Assembly: GCA_025966175.1 (NCBI GenBank)
Contig: JAOPVN010000324.1
Span: forward strand, 1 to 16,680
DNA from: Modestobacter sp.
GTDB lineage: Bacteria > Actinomycetota > Actinomycetes > Mycobacteriales > Geodermatophilaceae
Direction of reading: 5' to 3'
DNA: 16,680 bases
Every line of letters starts with the position of its first letter. Position 1 is the stretch's first letter. Under the pieces are notes generated by a model. It was given only the letters and a program-made list of their open reading frames with translations, ran no database searches and had not been told where the DNA came from. Made by a program: the position numbers and the translations under genes. Below, in pieces: positions 1-6,642 of the stretch.

Positions 1-749
1 CCGTGGCGTTCCTGCTCTTCTGCGTCTGTGCCTCCGGCGTCTACCTGGTCAACGACTCGATCGACGTCGAGGAGGACCGCAGGCACCCGAAGAAGCGGTT
101 CCGGCCGATCGCCGCCGGGCTGGTGCCACGCCCGCTGGCGGTGTCGATGGCGGTGGTGCTGTTCGCCGTCGCGATGGCGGCCGCGGTGACGCTCACCCGC
201 CCGGCGCTGGCCGGCGTACTGGGGGCCTACGTGGTCATCCAGCTGGCCTACTGCCTGTTCCTGAAGAACCAACCGGTCATCGACCTGGCGGTGGTTGCCT
301 CGGGCTTCCTGCTGCGGGGGATCGCCGGTGGTGTCGCCGCCGGGCTGCTGCTGTCCCAGTGGTTCCTGCTGGTGGCCGCCTTCGGCTCGCTGTTCATGGT
401 GGCCGGAAAGCGGTACTCCGAGCTCCTGGTGGTGGGCGACGAGGCCGCCACCCGCAAGACCCTGCGCGAGTACTCGCCGAGCTACCTGCGGTTCGTGTGG
501 AGCCTGTCCGCGGGCGTCGCCTGCACCGCCTACAGCCTGTGGGCGTTCGAGATGGCCGCGAGCCAGGACGGCGTCCCCTGGGCGACGATCTCGATCGCAC
601 CGTTCGTCCTGGCGATCCTGCGGTACGCGCGGGACGTCGACAAGGGCGCCGCCGGCGCCCCGGAGGAGATCGTGATGCACGACCGTGTCCTGCTGGTCCT
701 CGGTGCCCTGTGGGTGCTGACCGTCGGAGTGGGGGTCTTCAGTGCCTGA
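1..749 (+). CDS. ubiA: Decaprenyl-phosphate phosphoribosyltransferase (UbiA family), 5' truncated
   Basis: Membrane prenyltransferase that moves 5-phosphoribose from PRPP to decaprenyl phosphate, the first committed step to decaprenyl-phospho-arabinose. The reading frame is open through the left edge. The first UbiA Asp motif, NDSIDVEED, lies only 17-25 residues into the visible part, so about 50 N-terminal residues are outside the window, and the GTG at 3-5 is probably internal. After the motif comes HPKKRFRPIAAG, then several hydrophobic helices. A second conserved block, GKRYSE followed by SYLRFVW and LWAFE, closely resembles what I recall of mycobacterial Rv3806c. The TGA at 747-749 lies inside the start of the dprE1 gene, an 8-nt overlap that implies translational coupling. 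The family call is firm. The specific substrate is inferred from the motifs and from the adjacent dprE1 and dprE2. Confidence 0.9.
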   Translation, partial: VAFLLFCVCASGVYLVNDSIDVEEDRRHPKKRFRPIAAGLVPRPLAVSMAVVLFAVAMAAAVTLTRPALAGVLGAYVVIQLAYCLFLKNQPVIDLAVVASGFLLRGIAGGVAAGLLLSQWFLLVAAFGSLFMVAGKRYSELLVVGDEAATRKTLREYSPSYLRFVWSLSAGVACTAYSLWAFEMAASQDGVPWATISIAPFVLAILRYARDVDKGAAGAPEEIVMHDRVLLVLGALWVLTVGVGVFSA

Positions 750-2145
750 GGAAACACTCCCTGCCCCCCACCGCTCGCACGCTCGCGGCGGGCCCCTGCA
801 GGGAGCCGTCCCGCTGACCGGCTGGGGCCGCACCGCCGCGACCCCCGCCCTGCTGTCGCCGGTCCGCAGCGACGACGACGCCCTCGCCGTCCTCAAGGGC
901 CACTCGCCCCGCGGCGTGGTGGCCCGCGGACTGGCACGCAGCTACGGCGACGCCGCGCAGAACGCCGGCGGCGACGTGCTCGACATGACCACGGCGAACC
1001 AGGTCCTGCACGCCGACCTGGAGACCGGCCTGGTGGACGTCGAGGCGGGCATCTCGCTCGACGAGCTGATGAACCGCTTCGTGCCGCAGGGCTTCTTCGT
1101 CCCGGTCACCGCCGGCACCCGGTACGTGACCGTGGGCGGGGCCATCGCGGCCGACATCCACGGCAAGAACCATCACATCGCGGGCAGCTTCTCCCAGCAC
1201 GTCCGGTGGCTGGACCTGCTGACCGCCGACGGCCAGGTCCGCCGGGTGAGCCCGGAGTCCGACGCCGATCTGTTCTGGGCGACCGCGGGCGGCATGGGCC
1301 TGACCGGGGTCATCCTGCGGGCGCGGGTCCAGCTGAAGGCGATCGAGTCCTCGCGCACGCTGGTCGACACCGACCGGACGCCGGACCTCGACTCGCTCAT
1401 GACGCTGCTGAGCGAGACCGACCACCTCTACGACTACTCGGTCGCCTGGATCGACTGCGTGGCCAAGGGCAAGCGCATGGGCCGGTCGGTGGTCACCCGC
1501 GGGCGGTTCGCGAAGCTCGACGAGCTGCCCGCGAAGCGGCGCACCGACCCGCTGAAGTACCACGGCTCGGTGCGGGTCTCGGCGCCCGACGTCTTCCCGC
1601 CGGGCCTGCTGAACCTGGCCACGGTCGCGGCGTTCAACGAGCTCTGGTACCGCAAGGCGCCCAAGCGCAAGCGCGACCAGCTGCAGAGCATCCCGACCTT
1701 CTTCCACCCGCTCGACGCCGTGGGTGGCTGGAACCGGATCTACGGCCCCCGGGGCTTCGTGCAGTACCAGTTCACCGTGCCCTTCGGGCAGGAGGAGGCC
1801 ATGCGGGAGGCGCTGGAGCGGATCTCGCACTCCGGGACCGCATCCTTCCTCGCCGTCCTCAAGCGGTTCGGCCCGGGAAATCCCGGCATGCTGTCCTACC
1901 CCTCGCCGGGCTGGACGCTGGCGCTGGACATCCCCGTGCAGAAGGGCCTGGCCACGCTGCTCGACCAGCTCGACGAGCTCGTCGTCGCCGCCGAGGGCCG
2001 GATCTACCTGGCCAAGGACTCGCGGGTGCGCCCGGAGACCTTCGAGAAGATGTACGACCGCCTGGACGACTTCCGGACAGTGCGCAAGCAGGTGGACCCA
2101 GACGGCGTCTTCACCTCCGACATGGCCAGGAGGCTCGCACTGTGA
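742..2145 (+). CDS. dprE1: DprE1, FAD-dependent decaprenylphosphoryl-beta-D-ribose 2'-oxidase
   Basis: Oxidises the 2'-OH of decaprenylphosphoryl-ribose to the keto form, the first half of the epimerisation to decaprenylphosphoryl-arabinose; the mycobacterial enzyme acts at the periplasmic side or membrane. At 467 aa it is near the usual length. An N-terminal FAD_binding_4 region contains RSYGDAAQN (66-74) and the motif GGAIAADIHGKNHH (132-145), whose His140 matches the conserved active-site His of the Mycobacterium tuberculosis enzyme. The C-terminal substrate domain has FVQYQF and YLAKDSR (Lys425 matches catalytic Lys418), and the protein ends SDMARRLAL, as in the mycobacterial protein. The GTG start at 742 has a G-rich Shine-Dalgarno (729-735) and overlaps the upstream gene. 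Oddity: the position equivalent to Cys387 of M. tuberculosis DprE1 is Ala394 (GWTLALD rather than GWNICVD). Confidence 0.96.
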   Translation: MPEETLPAPHRSHARGGPLQGAVPLTGWGRTAATPALLSPVRSDDDALAVLKGHSPRGVVARGLARSYGDAAQNAGGDVLDMTTANQVLHADLETGLVDVEAGISLDELMNRFVPQGFFVPVTAGTRYVTVGGAIAADIHGKNHHIAGSFSQHVRWLDLLTADGQVRRVSPESDADLFWATAGGMGLTGVILRARVQLKAIESSRTLVDTDRTPDLDSLMTLLSETDHLYDYSVAWIDCVAKGKRMGRSVVTRGRFAKLDELPAKRRTDPLKYHGSVRVSAPDVFPPGLLNLATVAAFNELWYRKAPKRKRDQLQSIPTFFHPLDAVGGWNRIYGPRGFVQYQFTVPFGQEEAMREALERISHSGTASFLAVLKRFGPGNPGMLSYPSPGWTLALDIPVQKGLATLLDQLDELVVAAEGRIYLAKDSRVRPETFEKMYDRLDDFRTVRKQVDPDGVFTSDMARRLAL

Positions 2146-2897
2146 TCGATGCGCTCGGTTCACCCAGCTCGCTGCTGCTCGTCGGCGGCACCTCGGACAT
2201 CGCGGTGGCCACGGCGAAGCGGTACCTCACCGAGCGGCCGCTGCGGGTGGTCGTCGCGGCGCGGAACACCCCGCGCCGCAGCGCCGTCGCGACCGAGCTC
2301 GAGGGGGCCGGCGCGCAGGTCCAGGTCGTCGACTTCGACGCCGACGACCCGGCCTCGCCGGCCCGGATGGTCGCCGCGGCGGCCGCCGGTGGGGACATCG
2401 ACGTCGCGGTGGTCGCCTTCGGCCTGCTCGGCGACGCCGACGAGCTGCGCAGCGACGCGGACGCCGTCGCCCGGCTGGCCCAGGTCAACTACGTCGCTCC
2501 GACCGTCGTCGGCACCGAGCTGGCCAACCGGCTCCGCCAGCAGGGGCACGGCGTCATCGTCGCCCTGTCCTCGGTCGCCGGGGAGCGGCCGCGGGCGTCG
2601 AACTTCGTCTACGGCTCCACCAAGGCCGGACTGGACGCCTTCTACTCCGGGCTGGCCGACTCCCTCGTCGGCACCGGCGTCTCGGTGCTGGTCGTCCGGC
2701 CGGGGTTCGTCCGCTCCAAGATGACCGCGGGCCTGGACGACGCACCGCTGGCGACCACCCCGGAGGCCGTCGCCGAGGCGATCGTCAGCGGCGTCCGCAA
2801 GGGCCGGCACACCGTCTGGGTGCCCGGCGCCATGCGCTGGGTGATGAGCGGCCTGCGGCACACGCCGCGCGCGGTCTTCCGCAAGCTGCCCATCTGA
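2142..2897 (+). CDS. dprE2: DprE2, NADH-dependent decaprenylphosphoryl-2-keto-D-erythropentose reductase
   Basis: Short-chain dehydrogenase that reduces the DprE1 keto product to decaprenylphosphoryl-D-arabinose, the donor for arabinan chains. It has 251 aa, against about 254 in mycobacteria. Visible motifs are the Rossmann stretch LLLVGGTSDIA (11-21), the block DVAVVAFGLLGDADEL, the catalytic Ser at 143/144 (ALSSVAGER), Tyr157 and Lys161 (YGSTKAG), and a C-terminus FRKLPI identical to what I recall of Rv3791. The GTG start overlaps the dprE1 stop (GTGA) and has a perfect AGGAGG at 2128-2133, 8 nt upstream. The open frame extends much further upstream, but that stretch is a shadow of dprE1. 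It is the last gene of the DPA operon, and a strong hairpin follows 14 nt after its stop. Confidence 0.95.
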   Translation: MIDALGSPSSLLLVGGTSDIAVATAKRYLTERPLRVVVAARNTPRRSAVATELEGAGAQVQVVDFDADDPASPARMVAAAAAGGDIDVAVVAFGLLGDADELRSDADAVARLAQVNYVAPTVVGTELANRLRQQGHGVIVALSSVAGERPRASNFVYGSTKAGLDAFYSGLADSLVGTGVSVLVVRPGFVRSKMTAGLDDAPLATTPEAVAEAIVSGVRKGRHTVWVPGAMRWVMSGLRHTPRAVFRKLPI

Positions 2898-2911
2898 GCG
2901 GTCCCGCCGCT

Positions 2912-2957
2912 GACGACGAAGGCCCTCCACCCGGTCGGGTGGAGGGCCTTCGTCGTC
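2912..2957. terminator. Bidirectional hairpin terminator between dprE2 and the LCP gene
   Basis: A perfect inverted repeat: the 21-nt left arm (2912-2932) pairs with the right arm (2937-2957) across a GGTC loop (2933-2936). It lies in the 72-nt gap between two convergent genes, 14 nt after the dprE2 stop and 12 nt from the LCP stop, so one hairpin can serve both strands. There is no T-run on either side, which is common for GC-rich actinobacterial terminators. The structure is read directly from the sequence. Its termination role is inferred from position and stability. Confidence 0.88.
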
Positions 2958-2969
2958 GTCAGTGCGGGA

Positions 2970-4493
2970 TCAGTTGATGCAGCTCGTGTCGGCTGCCGTG
3001 CGCTGGTCCTCGCCCTGGGTGGTCGGGGCCGGGGCGGCCGGCGCGGTGACCGCCTGCCCGACGCCGTTGAAGTCGGAGCCGAGCACCAGCTGGACGGTGC
3101 CGCTGGTCACGTCGTCCTTGGCCACCACGGTGGCGCCCGGGATTGCCGCCGCGAGCGCTGCGGCCAGTGCCTCGTCGCCGGCCGCGTACCGGATCTCCGT
3201 GGTGGTGTAGTTCATGGAGTCGGCGTTGGCGGTCCCGCTGACCGGGAAACCGGCCGCGGTCAGCTCGGTAGCCGCGGTCGCTGCCAGCCCCGCCGTCCCG
3301 GAGCCGTTGTAGACCTCGACCGGGACGTCAGCCGGGACGACGGCCTTCGGCGCGTCGGTGGTCGGGGCCGCGGTGTCGGTGGCCTGCGGCTCGGCCGACA
3401 GCTGGGCGAAGAACGTGTGCAGGGCGTTCGTGTCCTCCAGGCGGAGGATGTACCGGCCGGCGTCGTCATGGTCGTCGCCGACGTACGGGACGGTCTGGAA
3501 GTCGATGCTGCCGGCCGAGACCGACTGCATCTGGGACGCGAGGTCGAACAGGTTCAGCGTCTTGTCGACGGTGAGCGCGTCCGCTGCGGCCTGGACCAGC
3601 TGGCGCTGCTTGCCCAGGTCCAGCAGGACGTTGTCGCTGAGCATCTTGCGGATCATCCCGGCGATGAACGTCTGCTGCCGGATGATCCGGTCGAAGTCGC
3701 CGCGTTCCAGACCGTGCCGTTGCCGAACGAAGGCCAGGGCCTGCTCGCCGCTGATCGTCTGCACCCCGGCCGGCAGGTTGACACCGGAGAAGTCGTCCTG
3801 CACCGCGTTGCAGAGGTTGACCTCCACGCCGCCGACCACGGAGGAGAGCTTGAAGAAACCCAGCAGGTCGACCTCGGCGTAGTGGTCGATCCGCAAACCG
3901 GTCAGCGAGCTGATCGTCTTGATCAGCAGCTGCGCCCCGGCGGCCTGCTTGGCCGTGTCGGACGCGCCGGCGGGGGCCTTCTGGGTGCCGTAGGCGTACG
4001 CCGCGTTCAGCTTGTCCCAGCCGTAGCCGGGGATCTGGACGTAGGAGTCGCGGGGGAAGGAGACGAACGAGGCCTTGGAGCCGTCGGCCGGTACGTGCAC
4101 CAGGATCATCGTGTCGGTGTTCAAGCCGGCGTTCGCCTCGGTGTTGAGCTGCGCCAGCTCTTCCGGCGTCGCGCTGGCCCGACTGTCGTTGCCCACCAGC
4201 AGCAGGTTCATCGCCTCGCCGGTCGTGACCACCTCGTCGTTGCCGGACGTCGGGATGGCGTCGGTGCGGTTGACGCTGGCGTCGGCCACGCGGCCCAGGT
4301 ACCAGCCCCAGCCCGTGCCGGCCAGCAGCGCCAGCGACAGCAGCCCGGCCACCACGCGGGTGGCGGCGCCCAGCCAGTGGCGGCCGGAGCCGGACGTGGA
4401 CGCCACGGCATGACGCGCGGGCTTGCCGGCCCGTGGGTCGAGGCGCGCCGGCAGGGGGCGGGCACCCTCGTGGCGGTCGTCGGTGTCACTCAC
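2970..4493 (-). CDS. LytR-CpsA-Psr (LCP) family protein with C-terminal LytR_C domain
   Basis: LCP proteins are membrane-anchored phosphotransferases that move polyprenyl-phosphate-linked glycans onto peptidoglycan; in mycobacteria and corynebacteria they attach arabinogalactan. Of the 507 aa, a basic, Pro-rich cytoplasmic segment (1-40) is followed by one membrane helix (about 41-66). The LCP domain (about 95-285) carries NLLLVGNDSR (Asp103, Arg105), NTDTMILVHV (Asp127), SFPRDSYV (Arg148, Asp149) and FVRQRHGLERGDFDRIIRQ. The LytR_C domain (about 391-482) starts VPVEVYNGSGTAGLA. Cys228 in the LCP domain and Cys505, three residues from the end, are the only cysteines I see and could form a disulphide. 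The GTG start at 4491-4493 is supported by GAGGA (plus-strand 4500-4504) 6 nt away. It sits between the arabinose-donor genes and the rhamnose genes, which suggests its substrate is a polymer built from those sugars. Confidence 0.93.
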   Translation of the reverse strand: MSDTDDRHEGARPLPARLDPRAGKPARHAVASTSGSGRHWLGAATRVVAGLLSLALLAGTGWGWYLGRVADASVNRTDAIPTSGNDEVVTTGEAMNLLLVGNDSRASATPEELAQLNTEANAGLNTDTMILVHVPADGSKASFVSFPRDSYVQIPGYGWDKLNAAYAYGTQKAPAGASDTAKQAAGAQLLIKTISSLTGLRIDHYAEVDLLGFFKLSSVVGGVEVNLCNAVQDDFSGVNLPAGVQTISGEQALAFVRQRHGLERGDFDRIIRQQTFIAGMIRKMLSDNVLLDLGKQRQLVQAAADALTVDKTLNLFDLASQMQSVSAGSIDFQTVPYVGDDHDDAGRYILRLEDTNALHTFFAQLSAEPQATDTAAPTTDAPKAVVPADVPVEVYNGSGTAGLAATAATELTAAGFPVSGTANADSMNYTTTEIRYAAGDEALAAALAAAIPGATVVAKDDVTSGTVQLVLGSDFNGVGQAVTAPAAPAPTTQGEDQRTAADTSCIN

Positions 4494-4666
4494 AGTCGTT
4501 CCTCACGTCGGGGCGGGCCGTCTCGGCTGAGCGGCGGAGCCTCGGGTCTCGCGGCGAAGTCACGGCGACGATACGTCGAGCAATCGTCTACACGGCGCAA
4601 TGACGCCGTTCTGCCAGACTGGTCTGCACCTCCTGTCCGCCCAGTCACTCGAAGGGCTCTTCCCAG
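4494..4666. promoter_or_regulatory. Divergent promoter region between the LCP gene and rfbB
   Basis: This 173-nt gap separates divergently transcribed genes, so it must hold promoters for both. I see no convincing -35/-10 pair on either strand. Two short inverted repeats stand out: GACGAT (4567-4572) with ATCGTC (4583-4588), 10 nt apart, and CAGAC (4615-4619) with GTCTG (4622-4626), 2 nt apart. Either could be an operator half-site pair, but arms this short can occur by chance. On the plus strand GAAGGG (4651-4656) is the likely ribosome binding site for rfbB. Confidence 0.45.
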
Positions 4667-5662
4667 ATGCGCATCCTCGTCACCGGCGGCGCCGGTTTCA
4701 TCGGCTCCCACTACGTGCGGACGTTGCTGGCCGGCGGCTACCCGGGATTCGAGGACGCCGAGGTCACGGTCTTCGACAAGCTCACCTACGCGGGCAACCT
4801 GGCCAACCTCGCTGCGGTCGCCGACAACCCCCGCTACCGGTTCGTGCAGGGCGACATCTGCAGCGCCGAGGACCTCGACGCCGTCCTGCCCGGCCACGAC
4901 GCGGTGGTGCACTTCGCCGCCGAGTCGCACGTGGACCGCTCCATCACCGGTGCCGCGGGTTTCGTGCTCACCAACGTGCTGGGCGCCCAGCAGGTGTTCG
5001 AGTCCGCCCTGCGGGCGGAGGTCGGGCGGGTCGTGCACGTCTCGACCGATGAGGTCTACGGGTCGATCGACGAGGGTTCCTGGACCGAGGACCACATCCT
5101 GGAGCCGAACTCCCCGTACTCGGCGTCCAAGGCCGGCAGCGACCTGATCGCCCGGGCCTACGCCAAGACCTACGGCATGAACATCTCGATCACCCGGTGC
5201 AGCAACAACTACGGGCCGTACCACTTCCCGGAGAAGGTCATCCCGCTGTTCGTGACCAACCTCCTGGACGGCCACAAGGTGCCGCTGTACGGCGAGGGTG
5301 CGAACGTGCGTGACTGGCTGTTCGTCGACGACCACTGCCGCGGCATCCAGCTGGTGCTGGAGAAGGGCCGGCCGGGGGAGTACTACAACATCGGCGGTGG
5401 CCGGGAGCTGTCCAACCGGGAGCTCACCGAGAAGCTGCTCGAGGCCACCGAACGGGACTGGAGCTACGTCGACCACATCGTCGACCCGCGCGGTGGCGGC
5501 CACGACCTGCGCTACTCGGTCGACTACTCGAAGACCGGTGAGCTGGGCTACGCGCCGCGGATGTCCTTCGAGGACGGCCTGGCGCTGACCGTGCAGTGGT
5601 ACCGGGACAACCGGGCCTGGTGGGAGCCGCTCAAGGCGGCGGCGGCGACGGCGCGGGCGTGA
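4667..5662 (+). CDS. rfbB: dTDP-glucose 4,6-dehydratase (RmlB/RfbB)
   Basis: NAD-dependent extended short-chain dehydrogenase that converts dTDP-D-glucose to dTDP-4-keto-6-deoxy-D-glucose, the second step of dTDP-L-rhamnose synthesis in the cytoplasm. It has 331 aa, the usual length. Visible motifs are GGAGFIGS (7-14), TYAGN (40-44), AAESHVDRSI (84-93), the catalytic triplet Thr127-Asp128-Glu129 in HVSTDEVYG, the YSASK catalytic pair Tyr151/Lys155, then SNNYGPYHFPEK and VRDWLFVDDHCRGI. These identify the 4,6-dehydratase rather than a 4-epimerase. Oddity: the usual C-terminal segment near DRPGHDRRYAID reads DPRGGGHDLRYSVD (273-286), two residues longer. The ATG at 4667 is preceded by GAAGGG. 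The stop overlaps the rfbD start. Confidence 0.95.
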   Translation: MRILVTGGAGFIGSHYVRTLLAGGYPGFEDAEVTVFDKLTYAGNLANLAAVADNPRYRFVQGDICSAEDLDAVLPGHDAVVHFAAESHVDRSITGAAGFVLTNVLGAQQVFESALRAEVGRVVHVSTDEVYGSIDEGSWTEDHILEPNSPYSASKAGSDLIARAYAKTYGMNISITRCSNNYGPYHFPEKVIPLFVTNLLDGHKVPLYGEGANVRDWLFVDDHCRGIQLVLEKGRPGEYYNIGGGRELSNRELTEKLLEATERDWSYVDHIVDPRGGGHDLRYSVDYSKTGELGYAPRMSFEDGLALTVQWYRDNRAWWEPLKAAAATARA

Positions 5663-6543
5663 GCACGGCGGTGCCGACCAGCTGGCTGGTCACCGGGGCC
5701 CACGGCCAGCTCGGGCACGACCTGGTCGAGCTGCTGGCCGGCGACGAGGTCACCGCCGTGGGCCGGGCCGAGATGGACCTGACCGACGAGAAGGCCGTGC
5801 GGACGACGGTGCGCGACTGGCTCGCCCGTTCCGCGGGCCGGCGGGCCGTGCTGGTCAACGCGGCGGCCTACACGGCCGTGGACGCCGCCGAGGAGGACGA
5901 GCCGACCGCCGCCCTCGTCAACGGCGCCGCGCCCGGCTGGCTCGCCGAGGAGATGGCCGGCGCCGGTCGCCTGCTGCACGTCTCCACCGACTACGTCTTC
6001 GACGGCTCGGCCACCGAGCCCTACCGGGTCGATGCGCCCACCGCTCCCCGGTCCGCGTACGGCCGGACCAAGGCCGCGGGGGAGCGGGCGATCGCCGGCG
6101 TCGGCGGCGACGCCACGGTGGTGCGGACCGCGTGGGTGTACGGGCGGCACGGTGGGAACTTCGTGCGCACGATGACCAACCTCCAGGCGCAGCGTGAGAC
6201 GGTCTCGGTCGTCGATGATCAGATCGGCTCCCCGACCTGGTCGTGGGACCTCGCGCACGGCCTGCTGGAGCTGGGGAGGCGGGAGACGCCCGCCCCGTCG
6301 GTGCTGCACTACACCAACGCCGGCCAGGTGAGCTGGTGTGGCCTCGCCAGGGCGGTCTTCGAGGAGCTGGGCGCCGATCCTGGGCGGGTGCTGCCCACGA
6401 CGACGGAGGCGTTCCCCCGTCCCGCGCCGCGCCCGGCGTACTCGGTGCTGGACGGCACTGCCTGGACCGAGGCCGGACTCACGGCACCGCGGCCCTGGCG
6501 GAAGGCGCTGACGGTGGCCATGCAGGAGGGCTTCCGGAACTGA
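5659..6543 (+). CDS. rfbD: dTDP-4-dehydrorhamnose reductase (RmlD/RfbD)
   Basis: NAD(P)H-dependent reductase that performs the last step to dTDP-L-rhamnose. In 294 aa it shows the nucleotide-binding VTGAHGQLG (11-19), VNAAAYTAVDAAE (66-78), HVSTDYVFDG (107-116), catalytic Tyr134 and Lys138 in YGRTKAAGE, RTAWVYG and the late motif RPAPRPAYSVLD (254-265), all typical of RmlD. I chose the GTG at 5659 because it overlaps the rfbB stop (GTGA), which is typical of coupled genes, and the Rossmann motif begins about 10 residues in. The frame stays open upstream to 5596, but that part lies inside rfbB. A second GTG at 5671 is possible, and no strong Shine-Dalgarno separates the two. rmlA and rmlC are not in the window. 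Confidence 0.93.
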   Translation: MSTAVPTSWLVTGAHGQLGHDLVELLAGDEVTAVGRAEMDLTDEKAVRTTVRDWLARSAGRRAVLVNAAAYTAVDAAEEDEPTAALVNGAAPGWLAEEMAGAGRLLHVSTDYVFDGSATEPYRVDAPTAPRSAYGRTKAAGERAIAGVGGDATVVRTAWVYGRHGGNFVRTMTNLQAQRETVSVVDDQIGSPTWSWDLAHGLLELGRRETPAPSVLHYTNAGQVSWCGLARAVFEELGADPGRVLPTTTEAFPRPAPRPAYSVLDGTAWTEAGLTAPRPWRKALTVAMQEGFRN

Positions 6544-6642
6544 CCCGGCCTCGGGAGTGCACACTCGCCCCCCTCGTCACAGCGGCCCCACGAGTTCGGT
6601 CACTTCCCCCGGGGATGGTCGGGCGCGAGGCAAGGTGGAGGC

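Noticed and set aside
739..2163. A 474-codon minus-strand frame opposite dprE1
   Set aside because: dprE1 is unmistakable on the plus strand; the antisense product has no family resemblance.
4490..5503. A 337-codon minus-strand frame opposite rfbB
   Set aside because: It covers the divergent promoter region and rfbB, and the product is low-complexity Val/Gly/Arg-rich.
6555..6566. GAGTG-CA-CACTC inverted repeat after rfbD
   Set aside because: Five-base arms without conservation data. It is too short for a terminator and not clearly an operator.
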